Below the pieces are notes generated by a model. That model saw only the letters and a list, made by a program, of their open reading frames with translations, was not told where the DNA came from and ran no database searches. Below are positions 17,491-26,738 of a stretch of DNA of 64,000 nucleotides, one piece after another. Source of the DNA: an uncultured Eubacteriales bacterium (GTDB lineage: Bacteria; Bacillota; Clostridia; Lachnospirales; Lachnospiraceae); contig OMWY01000001.1 of the NCBI GenBank assembly GCA_900314885.1, forward strand, positions 124,001 through 188,000, in the 5' to 3' direction. Position 1 is the first letter of the stretch; the number at the start of each line of letters is the position of its first letter. Position numbers and translations under genes: made by a program.

Positions 17491-18899
17491 AAATAAGCCT
17501 TCTTGTAAAATATGCCGTAAGCTACCTCGCTGTGGTAATCGCCTCACTCATAGTCATGAACACGATCGGAACCGCCCGGGTATTAAAGGGAATTACGAGC
17601 GACCGTGTAAACGCTATGAGTAAAGAAGGAAATGTAATTGTCGAAAGCTACATGGACGATTATTACAAGGGGGGCACGACATTAAGCGAAGTATATAAGG
17701 AATTACAGACAATCGATACATTTTCAGACGCGAGAATTATGATCGTAAATCCCGATGGCGAAATACTTTCGGATACCCGCGGCTATGCCTCGGCGGAAAA
17801 AGCCGACAGGATTACGTTACCGCCATCGTTATTAAATAACGACGTTACGACAGAGTATTCCGATGGAAATGTGGAGCCGTCGACGGTTGTCGTACACCCC
17901 GTGGATGTCGATTTATCGCTCCGAGGCTATGTGGTTCTAATGACGGCGAGAGCAGGAATAAAGGCGGATGGCGCTTATTACATCGATACGTTAAATATCT
18001 GCTTTTTACTTATTTCGCTCGTTTTATTCGCGGTAATAGCAATACTTTATATAATTTCCATCGTGCCTCTCAGAGAAAATATAAAAATGGCCCGCGAATA
18101 CGCTGACGGACATTTTGAATATAAAAGTCCGGCGCATAAGAGAAAAAGGCACGATGAATTCGCCGATCTGTCCGCCACGATAGAATATATGGGAAACGAT
18201 ATCGGGCAGATGGAAGATTATCAGCGGAAATTCATTTCAAATATATCGCATGACTTCAGGTCGCCACTCACAAGCATAAAGGGCTTCGCGACGGCGATGA
18301 AGGATGGGACCATACCGCCCGAGATGTATGACAGGTACCTCGACACCATTATTTACGAGACGGAACGACTGACCAAGCTCACGAGCGAGATACTTGAGCT
18401 TGGAAAATTCGACAGCAAGGCGGCTATGTTAAAATTTTCGGATTTTGATATAAATGAAATGATAAAGCGCACGGCGGCAGGCATGGAAGGGACATGCAGG
18501 CCGAGGGGCATTACATTTGACCTGACCTTCGAGGCGGAGAGTGAAATGGTAAATGCCGACAGGGACAGGATAGAGCAGGTAGTTTACAATCTTGTGGATA
18601 ACGCGGTGAAGTTCAGCCACAACGACTCAGCAATTGAAATCAGCACATCAGAAAAGGGAAACAAGGTCTTTGTATCCGTGAAGGACCACGGTGTAGGAAT
18701 CGCGGCTGATAAGATCAAGAAAATATGGGAGCGCTTCTATAAGACGGACAGCTCCCGCGGACGCGACCGGAAGGGCTCGGGACTCGGGCTTTCTATCGTA
18801 AAGGAAATCATTCAGGCGCACGGCGAGGAGATAAATGTCGTCAGCACCGAAAATGCCGGAACGGAATTTATATTTACTCTTGCAAGAACGAGTGAATAG
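17487..18899 (+). CDS. Membrane sensor histidine kinase
   Basis: This 470-aa protein has two membrane segments (residues ~7-27 and ~170-193) around an extracytoplasmic sensor domain of ~140 residues. Behind them are a HAMP linker, a HisKA dimerization domain with phospho-acceptor His (~254, in NISHDFRSPLTS) and a HATPase domain (N-box NLVDNAVKFS; G-boxes in KDHGVGIA and GSGLGLSI). It pairs with the overlapping response regulator. The first half is AT-rich in codon choice and the second half is not. Confidence 0.96.
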   Translation: MKISLLVKYAVSYLAVVIASLIVMNTIGTARVLKGITSDRVNAMSKEGNVIVESYMDDYYKGGTTLSEVYKELQTIDTFSDARIMIVNPDGEILSDTRGYASAEKADRITLPPSLLNNDVTTEYSDGNVEPSTVVVHPVDVDLSLRGYVVLMTARAGIKADGAYYIDTLNICFLLISLVLFAVIAILYIISIVPLRENIKMAREYADGHFEYKSPAHKRKRHDEFADLSATIEYMGNDIGQMEDYQRKFISNISHDFRSPLTSIKGFATAMKDGTIPPEMYDRYLDTIIYETERLTKLTSEILELGKFDSKAAMLKFSDFDINEMIKRTAAGMEGTCRPRGITFDLTFEAESEMVNADRDRIEQVVYNLVDNAVKFSHNDSAIEISTSEKGNKVFVSVKDHGVGIAADKIKKIWERFYKTDSSRGRDRKGSGLGLSIVKEIIQAHGEEINVVSTENAGTEFIFTLARTSE

Positions 18900-18949
18900 T
18901 AATAAAATAAATATGGAGCTTTGACTCTTTGTGTATGTGAGGTTTTGAT

Positions 18950-20368
18950 ATGGCAGATAAGGATTATATAAATGAACGTATCGTGCCAAAGCAGAAGCAT
19001 CCTGTAAGGCACGCGATTCTAACCGTTTTGGCGGTGATAGGACTCGCCGCCTTGTTTGGCGTCGTAGAGCGTCTTACCTTTGAGCTTACCGGCGAGGTTA
19101 TCCCATCCCTTCTCGGGAAGAACGTAAGCGCGAGCGAGACCACCGACAAGGTGAATATCCACACCGGAAACAAGGGAAGCGGCAATACGTCCGTCCTTAC
19201 GACGGGCTCATCTATAGCCGTTGAGGACGCCACGGGAAGCGCTGTTGCGACATCATCAGCCGTGAAGACGGATGAGAATAAGGATTCTGAAGCCGCAGGA
19301 TCGGCTGTAAAGCCTGAAGATACTTCAGATAAGCCTTCCGAAAGCGCTCCTGCTACGGCTCCTGCCTTCACGATTAATGAAGAAGCGACACCGGAAGAGA
19401 GAATAAAAGATTATACGACCCTTTACAGGAATCTTGCGGATTACGCGAATGATATGAATATTTCTGTCGTGGAGGTCGATTCCGTCGTTATGGGTACAGA
19501 CTGGTTCGAAAACCCTTACGAGACCGTCAGTTCCACATCAGGCTATATAGCTGCAGTAAGCGACAAGTACGCCTATGTCCTCACGGATTACAGCTCCATC
19601 AAGGACGCTAGTGACATGGAGCTTGTCTTTGACAATGGCTTTAAGACGAGCGGAACTCTGAGAAATTATGACAAGGATTTAAATATCGCCATCCTTGCGG
19701 CAAAGCTCACCGACGCTACCGACAGCGAGAAGGAAAGCCTTACGGCGGTGACCTTTTCCGACAGCCATATCTATAGCGCCGGAGCGCCGGTAGTCGCTCT
19801 CGGGAGTCCTGACGGGAGAATCCGTTCCACGGTTCCCGGAGTCATAACGAGTGCCGGAGAGCCGCTCTATAAGGCTGACAAGGCATTTTCCACATTTTAC
19901 ACAAACATCACTGTCCCTGAAAACGGCAGCGGCGTTATAGCCGATTATGAAGGAAATATCATAGGCCTTATTGATTCAGGCTCTGACAGCAAGGGCAGCT
20001 CGCGGGTAATCCAGGCGGCTGACGTAACCGACATAATCGGGAAACTTATAAATGGCGAGAGCATCCCATACATCGGTATCGTGAGCAAGGACTTCGAGGG
20101 AGCCGAAAGCGCTACAGGCCGCACAGGCGGAGTACTTGTTGACAGTGTCGTGGCGGGATCTCCTGCTGAAGACGCGGGCCTTCACTCAAGCGATATTATT
20201 TATGAGCTTGATGGTGAAAATGTAACGAGCATGACCGAATTTACGCGACTGCTTAACGAAAAGAAGCCGGGCGATTCCGTAAAGCTCACCATTTACAGGG
20301 AAAAGCGGAATGTCGGCTCTGAGCACGAAATAGAAATTATCATAGGTGACAACAGGGGGATAAAATAA
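18950..20368 (+). CDS. Membrane-anchored trypsin-like/PDZ protein, probably a pseudoprotease
   Basis: This 472-aa HtrA-like protein has a cytoplasmic N-terminus and one membrane segment (~22-42). A Ser/Thr/Asp-rich linker (~60-140), a trypsin-like beta domain (~155-355) and a C-terminal PDZ domain (~365-465) follow. Aligning by eye with HtrA, the catalytic His position falls in VLTDYSSI and the nucleophile motif GNSGGP is replaced by ENGSGV. The central Asp (KDLNIAIL) seems kept. Two of three catalytic residues therefore look lost, suggesting a binding or sensing role. It lies 50 nt after the kinase gene. Confidence 0.75.
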   Translation: MADKDYINERIVPKQKHPVRHAILTVLAVIGLAALFGVVERLTFELTGEVIPSLLGKNVSASETTDKVNIHTGNKGSGNTSVLTTGSSIAVEDATGSAVATSSAVKTDENKDSEAAGSAVKPEDTSDKPSESAPATAPAFTINEEATPEERIKDYTTLYRNLADYANDMNISVVEVDSVVMGTDWFENPYETVSSTSGYIAAVSDKYAYVLTDYSSIKDASDMELVFDNGFKTSGTLRNYDKDLNIAILAAKLTDATDSEKESLTAVTFSDSHIYSAGAPVVALGSPDGRIRSTVPGVITSAGEPLYKADKAFSTFYTNITVPENGSGVIADYEGNIIGLIDSGSDSKGSSRVIQAADVTDIIGKLINGESIPYIGIVSKDFEGAESATGRTGGVLVDSVVAGSPAEDAGLHSSDIIYELDGENVTSMTEFTRLLNEKKPGDSVKLTIYREKRNVGSEHEIEIIIGDNRGIK

Positions 20369-21328
20369 TTGAAATTCATTAAAGACATAGTTGACGGCGA
20401 CAATCTCAGCGGCATTTATTATGTGCCTAGCAAGAAGGAGCTTAAGACAAAGACAGACAAGAATTATTATTCCATAATTCTTCAGGACAAGACAGGCACG
20501 CTCGAGTGCAAGATCTGGGATATATATTCGAGCGGAATCGGTGACTTCGAGAACGGAGATTTTGTTGAGGTCCAGGGTACGGTTCAGACCTACAACGGCG
20601 CCCTTCAGGGAGTTATTTCCCGCACAAGAAAATGTATCGAGACCGAGTATGACATCGGAAATTATATGCCTGTGTCAGAGAAAAATATCGATGACATGTA
20701 CAACGAGCTTTTGGAAATTCTTGATACGGTAAAGACACCGTATTTTAAGAAGTTACTTGACGCATTTTTCAAGAATCCTGATTTTGAGCATGATTTTAAG
20801 AAGCATTCAGCGGCGAAGACCGTTCATCATGCCTTTATCGGCGGACTTCTTGAGCACTCGCTTTCAGTAACGAAGATATGCCGCTTTATAGCGGAGAATT
20901 ATCCGTATATAAATCACGACCTTCTTCTTACCGCGGCGCCTCTCCATGATATCGGTAAGATTAAGGAATTAAATGAGTTCCCGGCAAATGACTATTCTGA
21001 CGAGGGTCAGCTGCTTGGCCATATTTATATGGGCGCTCATATGATTGAGGATGAGATCGCGAAAATCCCTGACTTCCCTAAAAAGCCTGCGGACGAGTTA
21101 ATTCACTGCATATTGGCCCACCACGGTCAGCTTGAATTCGGTTCTCCTAAGCTTCCGGCTCTTGCCGAGGCTGAGGCCCTCGCCATGGCCGACAACCTTG
21201 ACGCCAAGCTTGAGACATTCAAGGAAATCGTAGTTCCCGCGAACGGGAAGACCGACTGGCTTGGATTTAAGAAGTTCCTTGATTCAAATGTCAGGTGCGC
21301 GACACCTACACCGGAGGAATATAAGTGA
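20369..21328 (+). CDS. yhaM: OB-fold/HD-domain 3'-5' exonuclease, YhaM-like
   Basis: This 319-aa protein has an N-terminal OB-fold nucleic-acid-binding domain (residues ~1-90) and an HD metal-dependent domain. The HD domain is visible in HHAFIGGLLEHSLS, LHDIGKIKE and a later AHHGQLEFG. This is the YhaM architecture, a Mn/Co-dependent 3'-5' exoribonuclease of Firmicutes. Translation starts at TTG 20369 immediately after the upstream TAA, with GGGGGATAAAA as ribosome site. Its TGA overlaps the GTG start of rlmD. Confidence 0.9.
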   Translation: MKFIKDIVDGDNLSGIYYVPSKKELKTKTDKNYYSIILQDKTGTLECKIWDIYSSGIGDFENGDFVEVQGTVQTYNGALQGVISRTRKCIETEYDIGNYMPVSEKNIDDMYNELLEILDTVKTPYFKKLLDAFFKNPDFEHDFKKHSAAKTVHHAFIGGLLEHSLSVTKICRFIAENYPYINHDLLLTAAPLHDIGKIKELNEFPANDYSDEGQLLGHIYMGAHMIEDEIAKIPDFPKKPADELIHCILAHHGQLEFGSPKLPALAEAEALAMADNLDAKLETFKEIVVPANGKTDWLGFKKFLDSNVRCATPTPEEYK

Positions 21329-22707
21329 GTTTTAATAAGAACGATGAAGTTTGTCTTACAATAGAGAATTTCGGTAACGAAGGAGAGGGTATAGGCCGCA
21401 TAGACGGCTATACCCTTTTTGTAAAAGGCGCGGTGCCGGGAGATAAAATAAAAGCACGGATATTAAAGGCGAATAAAAATTACGGGTTCGCTAAAATCGA
21501 AGAACTCCTAGAAGCCTCGCCGGACCGCGAGAATCCCCCATGCCCGGTATATGATAAATGTGGCGGATGTTCCCTAATGCACGTAAAATATGCGCGGGAA
21601 TTAAAATATAAGGAAGACAAGGTCCGTGACTGTATAGAGAGAATTGGGGGATTTGAGAGGGGAAGCTTTATATTTAATCAAATTGTCGGTATGGAAAATG
21701 CTTCGCCATCAAACCGTCCTCTCCGATATAGAAATAAGGCCCAGTTCCCTGTCGGATTAAATAATGATGGGAAAATTATTACCGGCTTTTACGCAAGCAG
21801 AAGTCACAGAATTACGCCGATAACTGACTGCCCTATTGAGGCTTCCGTAACAGGAGATATCTTAAGGGCTGTCAAAAAATATATGGCGGAAAATAATATT
21901 CTTGCCTATGATGAAGTTAATCATAAGGGATTAATAAGGCACATCATGACTAGGCTTGGCTTCGCTACAGGAGAAGTCGGTATATGCCTTGTAATTAACG
22001 GAGATAAATTACCTTTTGCGGATAAATTAATTCCTTTATTAAAGGAAGCGGTGGACGGAAAATATAATCTCACTTCGGTCTGCGTAAATATAAATAAAGA
22101 AAAGACGAACGTAATTATGGGAAAGAAATTATCGGTTATTTACGGCCGGTCATATATAACCGATAAAATAGGCGATATAGCCTTTCATATTTCACCTATG
22201 TCCTTTTACCAGGTAAATCATACCCAGACTGAAAAATTATACGCTAAGGCCCTCGAGTACGCCGCCCTCACCGGAAATGAAACCGTCTGGGACCTATACT
22301 GCGGAATCGGAACCATAAGCCTTTTCTTAGCTAAAAAGGCGGCAAAGGTTTACGGTGTCGAAATCGTTCCCGAAGCGATAGAAAACGCTAAGGAGAACGC
22401 TAAATTAAATAATATAGTTAACGCGGAATTTACCGCCGGAGCCGCCGAAGCGGTCGCGATACATTTACCGAAGCCCGACGTAATAGTGGTTGACCCACCG
22501 AGAAAAGGGTGCGACGGAAAATTAATAGAGACCATATTAAAGTATAAGCCAAACCGTCTCGTATACGTCTCATGCGACCCGGCTACCCTCGCCCGCGACC
22601 TCAAGCTCCTCGCCGCCGACGGAGCCTATAAGCTAATCGAAGTGACACCGGTTGACCAGTTCTCAGGGAGCTTCCACGTTGAGACCGTATGTATGATGCT
22701 GAGATAA
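21325..22707 (+). CDS. rlmD: 23S rRNA (uracil-C5)-methyltransferase, RlmD/RlmCD type
   Basis: This 460-aa SAM-dependent rRNA m5U methyltransferase has an N-terminal TRAM domain (~1-60) and [4Fe-4S] cysteines (C73, C79, C82 in CPVYDKCGGC). The SAM site is WDLYCGIGTISLFLA and the nucleophile Cys ~417 lies in VSCDPATLARDL. GTG 21325 overlaps yhaM. The last ~50 bp of the gene recur downstream (22654, 23865, 29736), marking it as an insertion target. The present C-terminus ETVCMMLR differs from the ends encoded by those copies, so it may have been supplied by an integrating element. Confidence 0.95.
   Translation: MSFNKNDEVCLTIENFGNEGEGIGRIDGYTLFVKGAVPGDKIKARILKANKNYGFAKIEELLEASPDRENPPCPVYDKCGGCSLMHVKYARELKYKEDKVRDCIERIGGFERGSFIFNQIVGMENASPSNRPLRYRNKAQFPVGLNNDGKIITGFYASRSHRITPITDCPIEASVTGDILRAVKKYMAENNILAYDEVNHKGLIRHIMTRLGFATGEVGICLVINGDKLPFADKLIPLLKEAVDGKYNLTSVCVNINKEKTNVIMGKKLSVIYGRSYITDKIGDIAFHISPMSFYQVNHTQTEKLYAKALEYAALTGNETVWDLYCGIGTISLFLAKKAAKVYGVEIVPEAIENAKENAKLNNIVNAEFTAGAAEAVAIHLPKPDVIVVDPPRKGCDGKLIETILKYKPNRLVYVSCDPATLARDLKLLAADGAYKLIEVTPVDQFSGSFHVETVCMMLR
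22654..22689 (+). repeat. rlmD 3'-end attachment-site copy A
   Basis: This is the 36-nt segment within rlmD (coding for DQFSGSFHVETV) that recurs at 23865-23900 and 29736-29771. It differs from copy C by one base, at position 5. Integrative elements that target rum/rlmD 3' ends are known in Firmicutes. Confidence 0.8.
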
Positions 22708-22848
22708 TACTTTGAGATGCCTAATTGACATCTTTAATACATATAAACTTTAATGAATATATGAAATTACCCATGGGATGAGTCCTGCTTGTCTTGACTA
22801 ATTATCACCGGCCTGTTAAAATATTAATAGAATAAATCGCAGGAGAAA

Positions 22849-23678
22849 ATGATGAGTAGTGACAATACGTTTTCAAGAGACATAAGGAAGACCGCTGATA
22901 ATCCTGAAGAGGATTATGCTGTCAAGCGCCTCTTCGCCAACAAACCATTTCTTTCGTGGATACTGAAGGAATGCACGGATGAGTTCCACAGGTATTCATA
23001 TGAGGAAATACTTGAAAGTCTTAGTGATGACAGGATTGACATCCGCAAAGAGGCACGGGACTGACTTACGAGCTCCCGAGCAGAATGGTCTACTATGGAA
23101 GTCGGCTTATTTCTTCTCAAAAAGGTACTGTGTTCTTCCATGACCACTATGAGAAGATAAAGAAAGTATACTCGATATGGATTGTGACCAACCCGGCTGT
23201 TGCAAACCGCAATACCATGGCTGAATACAGACTTGTTCAGAATAACATTTGTGGCCGGCCTGTCTACAAGAAAGGCTCTTATGACCTGTTTACAGGAATC
23301 ATTCTGAATCTGAACCGTAAGATGGCAAGCGGTGAGAACAGCATCATGAAGCTTTGTAACTCATTGATGTCGAAGGCGACAGTTGATGAGAAAGAACAAT
23401 ATCTGCATGAGCGTTTCGGGATAAACTTTACCAGCGAAATCAGGAAAGAGGTGATTGGTATGAGCGGAATAGCGGAAGCTTATTTTGATGACGGAGTGGA
23501 ATACGGTATGGATAGAGGCATCAATAAGGGCCTTGTCCTTGGCGTAATAATAACCATGAGAAGTTCCAAGGCTTCTGAAGAGCAGATAGCTTCTACAATA
23601 ACAAAGAACTACCATCTAACTCCAGATGAGGTAGAAAATTATCTTCGCGAAAGCAAGAAGTATTCTCTGACTACGTAA
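22849..23678 (+). pseudogene. PD-(D/E)XK nuclease family transposase-like gene, internally deleted
   Basis: Two fragments in different frames belong to one family of Lachnospiraceae Rpn/PD-(D/E)XK 'transposase' proteins. Residues 1-71 (22849-23064) hold the N-terminus, ending at IDIRKEARD then a stop. From 23085 the second fragment resumes at the conserved RLISSQKGTVF and YEKIKKVYSIW region and runs to the C-terminal GMDRGINKGLVLG part. The segment between them, which normally holds the nuclease core, is gone. GCAGGAGAAA precedes the ATG, so a short peptide could still be made. Confidence 0.75.
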
Positions 23679-23864
23679 AGCTTTGCGATGACAGAGGGCC
23701 TCTACAAAGTCGCAAGCCCGCTAGGAATAGATTCTTGTAACTGCTGCTTGTTTACAACACAACGCCAATTATTTCTCTACTTATGGTAAAGAGATTTTGA
23801 AATTCTTCTTTATGAAATCGATAAGTGAGTTGGGTGATGCTTCCAGAAGGTGGAGCGTCCCGTG

Positions 23865-23900
23865 GACCGGTTCTCAGAGAGCTTCCACGTTGAGACCGTA
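23865..23900 (+). repeat. rlmD 3'-end attachment-site copy B
   Basis: The 36-nt core is identical to copy C except for one base. The open frame around it (23862-23927) reads as an alternative RlmD C-terminus, ending ETVAVMRKAEA then TGA. It therefore behaves as a displaced or element-borne rlmD end rather than random similarity. Confidence 0.8.
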
Positions 23901-24029
23901 GCGGTAATGCGGAAGGCAGAAGCGTGAAGCCCGGAAACCCCTAGGACAAGTGATTTTCGAAGGTGGAGAAAATTTCCAACAACAAAATATAGTGATTATT
24001 ACATGGCTGGAAACTATATGATGTTGCCG

Positions 24030-24090
24030 TGAGACTGTAAGTATGATGTTTTTGCGGAAAATGAAGGTTGAGACTGTAAGTGTGATGTGA
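24030..24090 (+). repeat. Two decayed rlmD 3'-end scars
   Basis: GAGACTGTAAGTATGATG (24031-24048) and GAGACTGTAAGTGTGATG (24070-24087) resemble the rlmD segment at 22681-22698 (GAGACCGTATGTATGATG). The second is followed by a stop, as the end of the gene would be. Confidence 0.5.
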
Positions 24091-24117
24091 TATTTCCTGT
24101 GAATAGAGAGGCGTGCA

Positions 24118-24633
24118 ATGGAAAAATTAATGACGCCATTTGGCGATATTGATATACAAATTGATGGCCAGTCTGTAGATTATGAGGCAAAAGAGGGCAG
24201 AAAACTTTCTCAATGGTGTCCGAATGTAATAGGGAGATATCAGATCAGGATAACTTTTGTTCCAGATGGCTTCTTCAATCATACTATTTGTTGCTCATTT
24301 AATCCTTCTTGTAAATTCAAAAGCGAGATTGAATCGGGTGAACTCTTTGAAAGTATGGGTTTTTACAATAATCAAAGATATAAAATGTCAATTGGTGTTG
24401 AAGGTGAAGTACCATCAGAGGGCGATTTAGAGTATGATGATGGATATTTTGATTATAACTGTGAATATTTACTGAATGGGATGGCCTATGTAGTACTTCC
24501 CGAGATAGCAACAGGGGAATACGTATTCGGAATTTGCTGGATAGATGATGTTGGATGGGTTGATTCAAGTGAAAGCAGTGTACATCGAGATAGCGAAACC
24601 TGGTTTGGCGCAGATCCGTCATTGACTTTGTAA
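24118..24633 (+). CDS. Hypothetical 171-aa protein
   Basis: The ORF starts at an ATG preceded by AGAGAGGCGTGCA. The protein is acidic and rich in aromatic residues and Cys (e.g. HTICCSFNPSC), with no signal peptide or membrane segment, and looks like a beta-rich soluble domain. No family is recognised. Its position between rlmD-end scars and an hsdR remnant marks it as accessory cargo. Base composition is lower in GC than the core genes. Confidence 0.5.
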   Translation: MEKLMTPFGDIDIQIDGQSVDYEAKEGRKLSQWCPNVIGRYQIRITFVPDGFFNHTICCSFNPSCKFKSEIESGELFESMGFYNNQRYKMSIGVEGEVPSEGDLEYDDGYFDYNCEYLLNGMAYVVLPEIATGEYVFGICWIDDVGWVDSSESSVHRDSETWFGADPSLTL

Positions 24634-24707
24634 ATATATGTTAACGAGTCTGTCAGAAAAAATAAACATTAACTCAACGTGAATTACTTATTTAACGTAA
24701 AAGTTAA

Positions 24708-24745
24708 GCCGCTTCCCGTTATATTCCAGGAGGCGGCCCTTTTGT
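24708..24745 (+). terminator. Terminator-like hairpin ahead of the hsdR remnant
   Basis: Arms GCCGCTTC and GAGGCGGC (one wobble pair) are followed by CCCTTTTGTT. It lies inside the first codons of the open frame that runs into the hsdR remnant, supporting the idea that this frame is a chance fusion. Confidence 0.55.
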
Positions 24746-24876
24746 TATTTCCTCTTAATCCTAATATCCATTGCCTTCGCACGTTCAGCAAGTCTCTCCC
24801 TCGCTCGAGTGCAGACGTCGTGGATGGTAACCTTACCCATATCCACAAGGTCAGAGAATATGGCGAGAATTGTTTA

Positions 24877-25350
24877 AACAGCATGCTCGCTGCGAACCCT
24901 GTTAGAATAAATTATATGAATAGGTACCAGGAAATCATTAATGACTATAACAGCGAGCAGGACCAGGCAACAATTGAGAAGACATTTGCTGAACTTATGG
25001 CGCTTGCGAATACAATGAATGATGAGCAGCAACGCTATGTTCGAGAGGGCTTTTCAAGTGATGATGAACTCTCAATTTATGACATGCTGTTTTCCGATAA
25101 CCTTTCAGCGAAGGATATAAAGGCTATTAAGCAGGTGTCAATTGATTTACTTGCGAAGGTGAAGGCAAAGATTGATGAACTGGACCACTGGACAGATAAA
25201 CAGGAAACGAAGGCAGCAGTGGATAATCTCATAAGGGATACACTTTGGGAGGAACTTCCGGATTCATACGATGATGCTCACATACCTGGATATAAGGATA
25301 AGATTTATGAATATATTTATCTGAGATACGGTATAAATAAAGCAGCATAA
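24877..25350 (+). pseudogene. hsdR: Remnant of type I restriction endonuclease subunit HsdR (C-terminus)
   Basis: The last ~155 residues of this open frame match the C-terminal helical domain (DUF3387 type) of HsdR. Landmarks are RYQEIINDYNSEQD, QRYVREGFSSDDELS, KAKIDELDHWTDKQETKAA and DNLIRDTLWEELP. The nuclease and helicase domains (normally ~800 residues) are missing. The frame extends upstream to 24679 through unrelated sequence containing a terminator-like hairpin. This is the end of a lost type I restriction locus; the GIY-YIG gene 18 nt downstream was probably part of it. Confidence 0.8.
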
Positions 25351-25368
25351 TATAGGAGATAACCATTC

Positions 25369-26619
25369 ATGGGCGAAACATTATATTTATTCATGATGGA
25401 CGGTGACGTAAATGGCCGCCTATGCATACAGAAGACTAAATCTAATTGCTATATGTATAAGCTTTCACGACAGGAAGTGGATAAGAGTAAGGACCTAGAA
25501 TATATCAATACTCCTGGAGTTTATTTTCTCTTTGGCAGGGGCGCTGATTCTGTGAAGCCATATGTCTATGTCGGTCAAGGAGAACATTGCCTTGACCGGA
25601 GCATACAGCCACATCCATTCGAAGCCAATGGAGCATCTTACTGGACTGAAGCTGTGTACTTTGTTTCTAATGACAACCACTTTGACCAGGGTACTATAAG
25701 TTACCTTGAGAACCGTTTTTGGAATGAGGTAAAGAAGGCTGACAGATATATACTGAAGAATGCTATTGAGCCTCACAAACCTACGCTTAAAAATTTTATT
25801 GAGGCTCCCCTTGAAGGCGACATAGTTGATGCCAAAACGTATATGGCGTCAATAGGTTATCCTGTGTTCGTGCCTTCGGTAAAGGGTATCAATGCTGCAG
25901 GGCACAAGGATGACCTGTTATATCTGACTTCGGTGAGCGGTAAATGGAATGCTATGGCTGTCATGTCAGCGGATGGATTTGTCGTTCTGAAGGGTAGCGT
26001 TATTTCGAATACAGTTGTGAAATCCTGTCCGGATAAAGTAAGGCAGCTTCGGAAGGCATATAAGGGTAAGATTAGCTCTGATAATGTGCTGTTAGAGAAC
26101 ATTCCTTTCAGCAGCCCATCCTACGCTGCGGACTTTGTGAGTGGCTATAGTATGAGTGGTCAGAAGGAATGGAAAAATAAGAATGGAAAGAGCTTGGGAG
26201 AACTAAGTGGGGATGATTCAGGAAAGACATCTACCACTACAGCACCCGCACCTGCCGCCACAACACCATCCGCACCATCATCAGATGATGCTATGTATCT
26301 TCAGTACGAGTGGAATGACAGGAATACAAAGCAGAAGTATATGGCTAAGTGTAAGGTGGTTGATAACATATTCACTGTATTATCAGGCAGCCAGATACGA
26401 ATGACCGAAACCAAGGGTCTCGCACAGAAAGCACAGGCAGAAAGGAACCGTGTTAAGAAGGATATCAGCTCCGATAAGTCCTATGCTACCATTAAAGAAG
26501 ACGTCCCCTTCACCAGTGCCTCAACAGCGGGTGGCTTCGTCGACGGCGGTAGTTGTGATGGTATGACCGCCTGGAAGGACGCGAATGGGAAGACGTTGAA
26601 GGAGTTGGTGAAGGGATAA
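25369..26619 (+). CDS. GIY-YIG nuclease with two DUF4357 domains
   Basis: This 416-aa protein has an N-terminal GIY-YIG-type domain (residues ~45-135: GVYFLFGRG, then YVYVGQGE.CLDR and a catalytic-type Glu in SYLENRFW). Two copies of a ~75-residue DUF4357 module follow (~200-275 and ~325-410, each with an FVVLKGS/FTVLSGS start and a WK..NGK.L.EL end). A Thr/Ala/Pro linker separates them. Such proteins are often encoded in restriction-modification loci, and here it follows an hsdR remnant. The ORF is intact; TAGGAGAT precedes the ATG. The substrate is unknown. Confidence 0.8.
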   Translation: MGETLYLFMMDGDVNGRLCIQKTKSNCYMYKLSRQEVDKSKDLEYINTPGVYFLFGRGADSVKPYVYVGQGEHCLDRSIQPHPFEANGASYWTEAVYFVSNDNHFDQGTISYLENRFWNEVKKADRYILKNAIEPHKPTLKNFIEAPLEGDIVDAKTYMASIGYPVFVPSVKGINAAGHKDDLLYLTSVSGKWNAMAVMSADGFVVLKGSVISNTVVKSCPDKVRQLRKAYKGKISSDNVLLENIPFSSPSYAADFVSGYSMSGQKEWKNKNGKSLGELSGDDSGKTSTTTAPAPAATTPSAPSSDDAMYLQYEWNDRNTKQKYMAKCKVVDNIFTVLSGSQIRMTETKGLAQKAQAERNRVKKDISSDKSYATIKEDVPFTSASTAGGFVDGGSCDGMTAWKDANGKTLKELVKG

Positions 26620-26692
26620 AGTTAATATTTTTTCTGTATTACGTAAGCCAGAATTGTAAATGTATAGCGCAAGTGGAAAAAGCACATAGAAA

Positions 26693-26728
26693 AAAACGCT
26701 CTGACTGGTGAAGCCGGAGCGTTTTATT
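26693..26728. terminator. Bidirectional terminator
   Basis: A 9-bp stem AAAACGCTC / GAGCGTTTT with a 15-nt loop is flanked by A- and T-rich tracts. It lies between the converging GIY-YIG gene and the LRR gene. Confidence 0.85.
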
Positions 26729-26738
26729 AATTATATGA

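Larger units (their letters stand above)
23679..24117 (+). other. Gene-free scar region made of rlmD 3'-end fragments
   Basis: This 439-bp stretch has no convincing ORF. It contains copy B of the rlmD end and two further decayed versions of the GAGAC(C/T)GTA...ATGATG end (around 24030-24050 and 24067-24090). It looks like the leftovers of repeated integration and excision. Confidence 0.6.

Noticed and set aside
24684..24884. Minus-strand 66-aa ORF and a short frame reading MGKVTIHDVC
   Set aside because: A coding-like fragment may exist in this scar, but there is no start signal, no family match and a terminator hairpin overlaps it.
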